Assembly: GCA_934457515.1 (NCBI GenBank) | Contig: CAKSHV010000129.1 | Location: 1 to 5,016, forward strand | Direction of reading: 5' to 3' | From: an uncultured Clostridia bacterium | GTDB taxonomy: Bacteria; Bacillota; Clostridia; RGIG6154 | DNA: 5,016 nt | In this document: positions 1 to 5,016 of the stretch, piece by piece | Layout: each line of letters begins with the position of its first letter | How positions within the stretch are numbered: the stretch's first letter is position 1 | Position numbers and translations under genes: made by a program | Notes under the pieces: generated by a model | Told to the model about the DNA's origin: nothing | The model's input: the letters and a program-made list of their open reading frames with translations, nothing else | Database searches by the model: none

Positions 1-23
1 ACTCTCTCCGTTCCGCATGTGAA

Positions 24-62
24 AAACAAAGGGCGATGCTTGGGGAACACCGCTCTTTGTTT
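24..62 (-). terminator. Intrinsic terminator of the alcohol dehydrogenase gene
   Basis: Read on the minus strand, an 8-bp arm AAACAAAG (62 to 55) pairs with CTTTGTTT (31 to 24). Three further G-C pairs (51-53 with 33-35) follow one A-C mismatch, and the loop is about 15 nt. The distal arm runs into TTTTTC, giving a short U-rich tail. The hairpin lies 16 bases past the stop codon of the dehydrogenase, as expected for its terminator. The tail is short and the stem AT-rich, so efficiency is uncertain. Nothing else is visible in the first 78 bases. Confidence 0.55.
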
Positions 63-78
63 CATGCTATTTTGATTT

Positions 79-1269
79 TTAGAAATCTACTTCCGTATCA
101 TAGAAGCAGCAGGTGAGCAGTTTTTCCATTTCCGCAGGTGTAATCGGACGCGGATTCGAGCCTGTGCAAGCATCGCCGACAGCAAGCTCTGCAACCGTCT
201 TTAATTTGTCATTGAATTCTTTCTCATCGATAATGCCGCCTTCATAATATTTAATGCAGGTCGGAATGTCTAATTTTTCGTTCATGGAACGGATTTCTTT
301 AATCAAAGCGTCAACCAGTTCTTCGTCTGTGCTGCCGGGCAGATTAATAAAACGTGCAATGTCTGCATAACGAGCCGCAGCCTCGGGAACTTTTGAGTTG
401 AATTTAATAACTTTCGGTAAGTACATAGCGTTTGCACAGCCGTGAACAATGTGTCCGCCGCTGTATGCAGCACCTGTCTTATGTGCCATGGAATGAACAA
501 TACCCAAAAGTGCATTACTAAATGCCATACCTGCCAGGCATTGTGCATTGTGAATTTTGTCACGTGCTTCCATATCGCCGTTGTAAGATTTAACCAGATC
601 CTGATGAATCATTTTAATTGCATGCAGTGCAAGCGGGTCGGTGTAGTCGCAGTGCAGTGTGGAAACATATGCCTCGATTGCATGGGTCATAGCATCCATA
701 CCTGTGTGTGCGGTTAATTTCTTCGGCATGGTTTCTGCCAAATCCGGATCTACGATTGCAACATCAGGGGTGATGTTAAAATCTGCCAGCGGATATTTAA
801 TGCCTTTGGAATAATCGGTAATAACCGAGAATGCCGTAACTTCCGTTGCGGTACCCGAAGTGGACGGGATTGCACAGAATTTTGCTTTTGTACGCAGTGT
901 CGGGAAGCTGAAAGGTGTTATCAAATCTTCAAAGGATGTGTTCGGATATTCATAAAATACCCACATTGCTTTTGCCGCATCAATCGGAGAACCGCCGCCG
1001 ATTGCAACAATCCAGTCAGGACCGAATTCTTGCATTGCTTTTGCGCCCTTCATAACCGTTTCAACCGAAGGGTCCGGCTCAACGCCTTCAAAAAGCTGGA
1101 CTTCCATGCCTGCTGCCTTTAAATTTTCACAGACTTTATCCAAAAAGCCGAAACGTTTCATGCTGCCGCCGCCGACAACAACCATTGCTTTTTTGCCCGG
1201 TAAATGTTTCAGTTCTTCCAAAGAACCCTTTCCATGATACAAATCTCTCGGTAATGTAAATCTTGCCAT
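79..1269 (-). CDS. Iron-containing alcohol dehydrogenase, probably NADPH-dependent
   Basis: This 396-residue cytoplasmic enzyme of the iron-dependent (group III) alcohol dehydrogenase family should interconvert an aldehyde and a primary alcohol, such as butanal/butanol or acetaldehyde/ethanol, and so re-oxidise NAD(P)H during fermentation. The N-terminal nucleotide-binding half shows VVGGGSMKRFG (31-41) and GGGSPIDAAK (91-100). GGGS at the end of the second strand replaces the Asp typical of NAD-specific relatives, which favours NADPH. The C-terminal half carries the expected metal ligands: D192 and H196 in GMDAMTHAIEA, H259 in VHSMAH, and H276 in HIVHG. PSTSGTATEVT (135-145) is also a family hallmark. 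The protein closely resembles clostridial ADH1/butanol dehydrogenases as I recall them, and its length is normal. The start is supported by AGGAGGAA at 1276-1283, six bases upstream. The exact substrate cannot be read from sequence. The upstream LysR gene on the same strand is a possible regulator. Confidence 0.95.
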   Translation of the reverse strand: MARFTLPRDLYHGKGSLEELKHLPGKKAMVVVGGGSMKRFGFLDKVCENLKAAGMEVQLFEGVEPDPSVETVMKGAKAMQEFGPDWIVAIGGGSPIDAAKAMWVFYEYPNTSFEDLITPFSFPTLRTKAKFCAIPSTSGTATEVTAFSVITDYSKGIKYPLADFNITPDVAIVDPDLAETMPKKLTAHTGMDAMTHAIEAYVSTLHCDYTDPLALHAIKMIHQDLVKSYNGDMEARDKIHNAQCLAGMAFSNALLGIVHSMAHKTGAAYSGGHIVHGCANAMYLPKVIKFNSKVPEAAARYADIARFINLPGSTDEELVDALIKEIRSMNEKLDIPTCIKYYEGGIIDEKEFNDKLKTVAELAVGDACTGSNPRPITPAEMEKLLTCCFYDTEVDF

Positions 1270-1311
1270 AATCCATTCCTCCTATATTTTCATTTTTTCT
1301 TTTTTGTTTTA

Positions 1312-1330
1312 CGGGATTTTCCTTTTCCCG
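1312..1330 (-). other. Stem-loop at the 5' end of the dehydrogenase mRNA
   Basis: CGGGA and TCCCG form a perfect 5-bp inverted repeat (1326-1330 with 1312-1316) around a 9-base loop. On the minus strand it falls at about the first 20 bases of the transcript predicted from the extended -10 at 1339-1344. It could protect the 5' end of an abundant mRNA or form part of the operator region. It is short enough to be coincidental. The rest of the leader, 1284-1311, is A-rich on the minus strand and leads to the strong ribosome binding site. Confidence 0.35.
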
Positions 1331-1338
1331 ACAACCTA

Positions 1339-1363
1339 ATATTAGCACAAACCATATGGCTTG
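1339..1363 (-). promoter_or_regulatory. Promoter of the dehydrogenase gene with overlapping palindromic operator candidate
   Basis: On the minus strand TGC precedes TAATAT (1344 to 1339), an extended -10 element that puts the transcript start near 1332, about 60 bases before the start codon. No good -35 lies 16-18 bases upstream; the 17-base position reads TACCCA. The missing -35 is covered by a near-perfect palindrome, CAAACCATATGGCTTG at 1348-1363, with one mismatch between its 8-base halves. A weak -35 under a palindrome suits a promoter controlled by a DNA-binding protein. The neighbouring LysR regulator is the obvious candidate, but the site is not a clear T-N11-A LysR box, and the pairing is inference. 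TATAAT at 1401-1406 could be a second upstream -10 but lacks a -35. Confidence 0.5.
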
Positions 1364-1428
1364 GGTAGATACAAAAAAAATATACCGCTATTCCAAAAAG
1401 ATTATAACGAAAAGTGAGAAAAAAAGAG

Positions 1429-1463
1429 AAAAATAACCGTCACACAGAGAAAACGTGACGGTT
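1429..1463 (-). terminator. Intrinsic terminator of the LysR gene
   Basis: On the minus strand AACCGTCAC... reads as a perfect 9-bp stem: GTGACGGTT at 1455-1463 pairs with AACCGTCAC at 1435-1443, around an 11-base loop. After one A it is followed by TTTTTCTCTTTTTTT, a strong U-rich tail. It begins 50 bases after the LysR stop codon and separates that transcript from the downstream dehydrogenase promoter. The tail lies only on the minus-strand side, so termination is directional. Confidence 0.85.
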
Positions 1464-1513
1464 TTAAAAAGAAAGAGAAAAAGTTCAAACGGATAAGCCG
1501 ATATATTAAAGGG

Positions 1514-2446
1514 TCAGTCAATCACCGAAACGGCATTTATCGTTTCTTTTAATTTTTCTGAAAAGGTGCGGTCAAGGGGGGAAAGACGGTAGCCTTTCCG
1601 ATAAATTAAAATGTCTTTATACTTGTTTTTTGCCATGTTGCACTTTTTCTGCACAAGTCCTAAATTTTGCATTAAATCCTTCGGCATGGGCGAAACCCAC
1701 ATAAAGGTAGACGGAATCCGGCGCAAAAGCTCTAATTGGCTTGCGCGCTCATAAATACAGATTCGCTTTTTTTCCTCTTCTAATTTTGCCATTTCGCGCG
1801 CCTTTGCAATGGGCAGCGCCGGAACGGTTATGTCGCCGTGCTCGATTTCAATGCAGGTCCGAAGTTCGGAATAATCAATTTCCTTGTGGTTTGCCAATGG
1901 GTGCGATTTTGACATCAGTGCCAAATATTCAAATTCCCAGATAGGGGTGTATTTTAAAAGCCGCTCCTCAAGCGCGTTTAAAAAATAGTCCTCCATCTCG
2001 GCCTGATAGCGGATAATGCCCAAATTGTTCGCACCGGTGGAAACCAGGTTAATCGTTTCCATGGAGTTTGTTTCCCGATAGTTCATATCCATGCTTTCTT
2101 TAAAGTCAAAATCGTTTAAAAACGAAATGAACGCGTCTGCTATGTAGCTTGCGCGCGGCACACAAATGTCAAATTTTTGTTTGTTTTCGGGCGCTTTTTT
2201 ATACATTGACTCCATTTCATCAATTTGTGTGATAATATTTTGCGCATAAGACAAAAAATCTTTCCCCTGTTTGGTGGGCGCAACACCTCGCGGCGTTCTG
2301 GAAAAAATGGTAATTCCCATGCTTTCCTCCAGTTCGCGGATTGCCTTGCTTAAGTGCGGCTGCGACATGTAAAGTGCCTCTGCCGCGCGGGAAATCGACC
2401 CCGTGCGCTCCACCTCCAAGGCATACTTTAAGTGTGAAATATTCAT
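1514..2446 (-). CDS. LysR-family transcriptional regulator
   Basis: This 310-residue protein has the usual LysR length and order. A winged helix-turn-helix occupies about residues 1-62, with the recognition region SISRAAEALYMSQPHLSKAI (17-36) and the wing around FSRTPRGVAPTKQG. A linker helix spans roughly 59-85, and an effector-binding domain runs from about 91 to the end. Such proteins work as cytoplasmic tetramers that sense a small molecule and usually activate a nearby gene. The ATG at 2446 is preceded by GAGG at 2457-2460, ten bases upstream. A good promoter lies at 2495-2523 and a terminator follows, so the gene is probably its own transcription unit. The iron alcohol dehydrogenase downstream on the same strand is the most likely local target; the divergent gene at 2639 is the other candidate. 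The effector-domain sequence does not let me name a ligand. Confidence 0.93.
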   Translation of the reverse strand: MNISHLKYALEVERTGSISRAAEALYMSQPHLSKAIRELEESMGITIFSRTPRGVAPTKQGKDFLSYAQNIITQIDEMESMYKKAPENKQKFDICVPRASYIADAFISFLNDFDFKESMDMNYRETNSMETINLVSTGANNLGIIRYQAEMEDYFLNALEERLLKYTPIWEFEYLALMSKSHPLANHKEIDYSELRTCIEIEHGDITVPALPIAKAREMAKLEEEKKRICIYERASQLELLRRIPSTFMWVSPMPKDLMQNLGLVQKKCNMAKNKYKDILIYRKGYRLSPLDRTFSEKLKETINAVSVID

Positions 2447-2494
2447 TTTTTCTATTCCTCGCTTTCCCCAAATTCACGAGTTTTTACATATATA

Positions 2495-2523
2495 AGTATA
2501 GCACAAATTTTTCTTGCATACAA
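2495..2523 (-). promoter_or_regulatory. Promoter of the LysR gene
   Basis: On the minus strand the -35 TTGTAT (2523 to 2518) is separated by exactly 17 bases from the -10 TATACT (2500 to 2495). TGC directly before the -10 makes it an extended -10. Transcription should start near 2488, giving a leader of about 40 bases. A perfect 14-bp palindrome, AAAAAACGTTTTTT at 2527-2540, lies just upstream of the -35. It could act as an A/T-rich UP-like element or as a protein site. Confidence 0.75.
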
Positions 2524-2590
2524 GGCAAAAAACGTTTTTTACACCAAAATCATAAAAATTTATACATTTTTCGACCGGATAAATTTCAGT

Positions 2591-2619
2591 TTGACAAAAT
2601 GCGCGTTTTTGTTTATAAT
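2591..2619 (+). promoter_or_regulatory. Perfect consensus vegetative promoter of the stalk/SecD-like gene
   Basis: TTGACA (2591-2596), a 17-base spacer and TATAAT (2614-2619) match the housekeeping sigma consensus exactly. Transcription should start around 2624-2627, directly at the ribosome binding site, leaving a leader of only about 12-15 bases. This site also shows that a TTG codon at 2591, in frame with the downstream gene, is part of the -35 box and not a translation start. Confidence 0.9.
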
Positions 2620-2626
2620 AAATAGC

Positions 2627-2633
2627 GGAGGTG
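2627..2633 (+). promoter_or_regulatory. Ribosome binding site that fixes the start at 2639
   Basis: GGAGGTG is a near-ideal Shine-Dalgarno sequence, and its GGAGG core sits seven bases before the ATG at 2639-2641. Together with the promoter immediately upstream and the signal peptide that begins MKNRL, it settles the start against the longer in-frame extension to 2591. It lies almost at the 5' end of the predicted mRNA. Confidence 0.88.
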
Positions 2634-2638
2634 TCGGC

Positions 2639-3475
2639 ATGAAAAACAGACTGCAGGGAATTGTAATCGGAATCATAATCGGGGCTCTTTTAAGCACCGC
2701 CGTGCTTGCGGCGCCGGTGTCCGAGCTGATTTCGGTTGTGTTTGACAATTATAAAATTATGGTAAACGGCGAGAATAAGGCGTATGCCGACGATATGAAA
2801 CCCTTAAATTACAACGGCAGAATTTATGTTCCGCTCCGCTTTGCGGCAGAGGCACTGCATAAATCGGTCAACTGGGACGCAAACACAAAAACCGTTTATA
2901 TAGACGATTCGGAAGAAAAAGATTTTATTCTGACCCCGAAAGAGAATCTTTCGGATGATGAGTTATCCGCCTGTGCGGAAATTATCGACATGCGCCTGAA
3001 AAACGCCGAAATAAAAAATTATACCTTAAGCGTTTTCGATGGCAGCGTTGTTATATCCGCACCCGAAAGCGTTACAAAAGAGCAGATTGAACAGTGTGTG
3101 GTGAAAGGGTATCTACACTTAAACGACAGTGAGTCGCATATTATTTTGGATAAAAAAGACATTCAAAGCGCGTATACCTGTTATGATGATTTAACGGGCA
3201 CGGGCATTAAACAGCATTATGTTGAAATTCTCTTAAACAGCGAGGGCAGACGGAAACTGTCTACGGCAAGCGCTGACATTGCAAAGAAAGAGAATAACAA
3301 AAATTACATTGCCGTTATGGTAGATGACGTCGTGTACTCCACACCGTTTGTGACAGGCGCGATTGAGTCGGACCGTATTGTCATTACGGGCTATTTTACC
3401 GAAAGCAGCGCCGCTTCGTTTGCGGCAGTACTTTCAACAGCAGAACTTCCAATGGAATTTAAAGTGGAAGAATAA
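2639..3475 (+). CDS. Secreted stalk-domain protein with a stand-alone SecD P1-like domain
   Basis: The 278-residue product starts with a signal peptide: KNR, a hydrophobic stretch at 7-24, and probable cleavage after VLA24. Residues about 38-90 form a copper-amine-oxidase N-terminal-type stalk domain (IMVNG, GRIYVPLRFAAEAL, VNWD, KTVYI), a fold common in cell-surface proteins of Clostridia and relatives. Residues about 97-278 resemble the periplasmic P1 region of SecD. A base-like part holds SDDELSACAEIIDMRLKNAEI, and a head-like part holds ILLNSEGRRKLS (197-208), VMVDDVVYSTPFVTGAI and VITGYFTESSAASFAAVLST. The protein ends at ELPMEFKVEE, where SecD would continue into its six membrane helices, so it has no RND membrane domain and no proton-driven translocase activity of its own. 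No lipobox or sortase motif is visible; secretion past the membrane is likely but anchoring is unclear. It may aid late folding or release of exported proteins, but this is speculative. The gene stands alone with its own promoter and terminator. Confidence 0.85.
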   Translation: MKNRLQGIVIGIIIGALLSTAVLAAPVSELISVVFDNYKIMVNGENKAYADDMKPLNYNGRIYVPLRFAAEALHKSVNWDANTKTVYIDDSEEKDFILTPKENLSDDELSACAEIIDMRLKNAEIKNYTLSVFDGSVVISAPESVTKEQIEQCVVKGYLHLNDSESHIILDKKDIQSAYTCYDDLTGTGIKQHYVEILLNSEGRRKLSTASADIAKKENNKNYIAVMVDDVVYSTPFVTGAIESDRIVITGYFTESSAASFAAVLSTAELPMEFKVEE

Positions 3476-3499
3476 ACGTGTGCGGGTGATGAATTAGAG

Positions 3500-3537
3500 A
3501 AAAAGCTGTAAAAATGAAAGTTTTTACAGCTTTTTTT
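3500..3537. terminator. Shared bidirectional terminator between convergent genes
   Basis: AAAAAGCTGTAAAAA (3500-3514) and TTTTTACAGCTTTTT (3521-3535) form a perfect 15-bp stem around a 6-base loop. A run of T follows on the plus strand (through 3537), and the A-rich 5' arm gives a U-run on the minus strand. It can therefore stop both the plus-strand gene ending at 3475 and the minus-strand cyclase gene. The stop codon (3524-3526) and last three codons of the cyclase gene lie inside the right arm. Confidence 0.92.
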
Positions 3538-4915
3538 GTTCGGGTACTTCATCAAATGTGCCCAAAACATAGCCTGCACGCCCGTTTCGTTTTGCTTCAT
3601 ATAAAAACGTGTCGGTGCGGTCCATCAAAAGGGACATGTCGGTCGGAAACGCAAAGCGGCAGGCGCCGATGCTAAGGCTCACCTTTTGCGGCGCGGGCAA
3701 AACCGTTAAAACGCGCGTTTCAAATTCTTCGAGCAATGCTTTTAATTCTGTTTCGGACAGGGGCTTTTTGTCCAGCATTGCCGCAAACTCATCACCGCCC
3801 ATTCTGCCCACCAGCCCGTAATCGTAAAAGGTGGATTTTAAAATCAGCGCAACATCGCGCAGCACATTGTCCCCCACCGTATGTCCCAGCGTGTCGTTAA
3901 TCTTCTTAAAATAGTCAATGTCAAAAAACAGGAACCAGCCGGTGGTGAACAAGCCGGAATCAAAGCGTTTTTGAGTTCTTTCACAGCAGTTTAAGAAAAG
4001 TCTGCGCCCCATAACCCCCGTCAGTGCGTCAAGCTCGCCCAAAAAATTCCTGTAGGCGGAATATTGATAACCGAATATCAAAACGACAACGCTTATAATA
4101 TTTAACGAAAACATTGCTGCCATAAATTCAATTTGCAAATGAATCAAATCGCTTTTAATGGCTCGGGAAACCGAAACATTGTGAGTTTTTAGCATGTAGG
4201 ATGTGCGCTGCGAAAAATAAACGGCGGCGGCAAGGGTCATGCTGAAGATAAACACCGTGAAAACGGAAATTAAAATTCTTTTTTTGGACTCGTCCGCATT
4301 GGGAATGTCTCTTGCGCGGTTGACCGCGGTTTTCATCTTTTTTATAAATGAATGATTAAATAATTTCCAAAACAGTTCAAGAATCAGAACGCAAAACAGC
4401 GAGGAAACCGCGTTGCTGATAACAAGATACGGGGAGAAAAATTCGCTTTTTGATTCGTTCGGGAAGAAAATTCCCATCATAAAAATCACGATGAATGCAT
4501 GCAGGGTAGGCGAAATCAGCGTTACCGCGCCGATGGCAAGGTCTTTTCGTTTTGCCTGCTTTGCGGCTTTATAATACATGCCCGCAGCCAATCCGAATAA
4601 GGTTCTTGCACCGATGGCAAGCATAACGCTGCCCAAAAAATTTCCGCTTAAAAACGGGGAAAACAGCCTGTCGGCGGGCATAACATAAAATGCGGAAGAT
4701 TTATACGCGCTTGCCAGCCCAAAAACAAAACCCATTACGGTCGATTCGGCAGGGCCGAGCAAACACGCGGCAATTAAAATCGGAATATAGGCAAAAGTAA
4801 CCGACAGCGGATAAATATGAACATAGCCCAAAAAGGTGAAGGACAGTAAAATTTCAAACGCAAACAGAATCAGAAAAATATAAAGGTTAAAGGCAGACGG
4901 TCTGCCTGTTTTCAT
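3524..4915 (-). CDS. Membrane diguanylate cyclase with ECF S-component-like N-terminal domain
   Basis: The 463-residue product is predicted to make c-di-GMP from two GTP. Residues about 10-190 form roughly six hydrophobic helices resembling the substrate-binding S component of ECF vitamin transporters: YIPILIAACLLGPAES (43-58), a GxxxG-rich helix, then a helix ending in LFGLAAGMYYKA. A basic cytoplasmic stretch (191-213) precedes two more helices (about 213-235 and 262-284) flanking a short outside loop. The GGDEF domain (about 290-455) looks catalytically intact: LDALTGVMGRR, FFDIDYFKKINDTLGH, MGGDEF (372-377), SLSIGA and LYEAKRNGRAGY. The RxxD inhibitory site expected upstream of GGDEF is absent. 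I chose the ATG at 4915. A GTG at 4924, ten bases after AGGGGG (4935-4940), is equally possible and adds three residues. A longer TTG start at 4981 is excluded because the promoter lies downstream of it. The N-terminal domain could instead be a 5TMR-LYT-type sensor. Confidence 0.88.
   Translation of the reverse strand: MKTGRPSAFNLYIFLILFAFEILLSFTFLGYVHIYPLSVTFAYIPILIAACLLGPAESTVMGFVFGLASAYKSSAFYVMPADRLFSPFLSGNFLGSVMLAIGARTLFGLAAGMYYKAAKQAKRKDLAIGAVTLISPTLHAFIVIFMMGIFFPNESKSEFFSPYLVISNAVSSLFCVLILELFWKLFNHSFIKKMKTAVNRARDIPNADESKKRILISVFTVFIFSMTLAAAVYFSQRTSYMLKTHNVSVSRAIKSDLIHLQIEFMAAMFSLNIISVVVLIFGYQYSAYRNFLGELDALTGVMGRRLFLNCCERTQKRFDSGLFTTGWFLFFDIDYFKKINDTLGHTVGDNVLRDVALILKSTFYDYGLVGRMGGDEFAAMLDKKPLSETELKALLEEFETRVLTVLPAPQKVSLSIGACRFAFPTDMSLLMDRTDTFLYEAKRNGRAGYVLGTFDEVPEQKKL
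4891..4907. repeat. Perfect 17-bp palindrome at the start of the cyclase gene
   Basis: AGGCAGAC and GTCTGCCT are exact inverted repeats around a single central base. The element covers codons 3-9 of the cyclase gene, starting seven bases after the ATG, and about 56-72 bases from the predicted transcript start. In RNA it could fold as a GC-rich 6-bp stem with a 5-base loop. It may be an operator or a translation-affecting hairpin, or simply a coincidence of coding sequence. Confidence 0.5.
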
Positions 4916-4969
4916 TTTATTCACGCGCCTTTCGCCCCCTTTTTTTTGAACACAAAATCTTCTGAAAAC

Positions 4970-4998
4970 AGTATAGCACAAAACCGGAAAAATTTCAA
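4970..4998 (-). promoter_or_regulatory. Promoter of the cyclase gene
   Basis: On the minus strand TTGAAA (4998 to 4993), a 17-base spacer and TATACT (4975 to 4970) form a good housekeeping promoter, with TGC before the -10 making it extended. Transcription should start near 4963, giving a leader of about 40-48 bases. The -10 context TTTGTGCTATACT is the same 13 bases as in the LysR promoter. The promoter shows that the cyclase gene is the first gene of its transcript. Confidence 0.8.
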
Positions 4999-5016
4999 GG
5001 CGAAGAAGGGAAAAGA

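Noticed and set aside
303..717. Open frames inside the dehydrogenase gene on both strands (303-563 minus, 442-717 plus)
   Set aside because: They overlap a strongly conserved gene in other frames. Their cysteine- and histidine-rich products show no domain and they have no ribosome site.
1348..1363. Rex redox-repressor site upstream of the dehydrogenase
   Set aside because: The palindrome does not match TTGTTAA-N4-TTAACAA; only its location is suggestive.
1284..1513. Possible small gene or riboswitch between LysR and the dehydrogenase
   Set aside because: The stretch is accounted for by a terminator, a promoter with palindrome and a short leader. No conserved aptamer-like structure or open frame with a ribosome site is seen.
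1741..2625. Open frames opposite or within the LysR gene and its upstream region
   Set aside because: Low-complexity shadow translations of the LysR frame or the promoter region, with no domain signal.
2591..2638. Longer start (TTG at 2591) for the stalk/SecD-like gene
   Set aside because: The codon is part of a perfect -35 box. The SD at 2627-2631 and the signal peptide place the start at 2639.
3391..3821. Short open frames across the convergent gene ends
   Set aside because: They are antisense to the SecD-like and cyclase coding regions, cross the terminator, and have no initiation signals.
4925..4981. Longer start (TTG at 4981) for the cyclase gene
   Set aside because: The -10 box at 4970-4975 lies downstream of this codon, so the transcript would not contain it. 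The ATG at 4915 or GTG at 4924 fit the ribosome-site candidates.
1..5016. CRISPR arrays, insertion sequences, tRNA or rRNA genes, phage or toxin-antitoxin modules
   Set aside because: I saw no regularly spaced repeats, transposase motifs, tRNA-like folds or rRNA segments.

Overview
The window is moderately AT-rich and holds four complete genes, well-formed vegetative-type promoters and strong intrinsic terminators. The gene content points to a Gram-positive, anaerobic Clostridia-type Firmicute: a Clostridium-style iron alcohol dehydrogenase, a secreted protein with a copper-amine-oxidase-type stalk domain, and an ECF S-component-like membrane domain. This placement is inferred from family resemblance, not from a search. 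I see no tRNA, rRNA, CRISPR array, insertion sequence or other mobile element.

Layout. Positions 1-78 hold the terminator that follows the first gene. An NADPH-type iron alcohol dehydrogenase (79-1269, minus) comes next. It has its own strong ribosome binding site and an extended -10 promoter overlapped by a near-perfect palindrome. A LysR-type regulator (1514-2446, minus) lies upstream on the same strand and ends in its own terminator (about 1429-1463), so the two are tandem neighbours rather than an obvious operon. The LysR protein is the natural candidate regulator of the dehydrogenase. Positions 2447-2638 form a divergent intergenic region with one good promoter facing each way.

The plus-strand gene (2639-3475) follows a perfect TTGACA-17-TATAAT promoter. 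It encodes a secreted protein made of a signal peptide, a stalk domain and a stand-alone SecD P1-like periplasmic region, with none of the SecD membrane part. It converges on a minus-strand gene (3524 to about 4915) across one shared bidirectional terminator that runs into the end of the minus-strand reading frame. That gene encodes a multi-spanning membrane protein whose N-terminal half resembles an ECF transporter S component and whose C-terminal half is an intact GGDEF diguanylate cyclase.

The dehydrogenase and LysR gene make a plausible small metabolic unit of enzyme plus regulator. The secreted SecD-like protein and the membrane cyclase are transcribed separately, and nothing beyond adjacency links them. 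The two most unusual items are domain architectures: the stalk-SecD P1 protein, and the S-component-like/GGDEF fusion, which may be a membrane small-molecule sensor that makes c-di-GMP.
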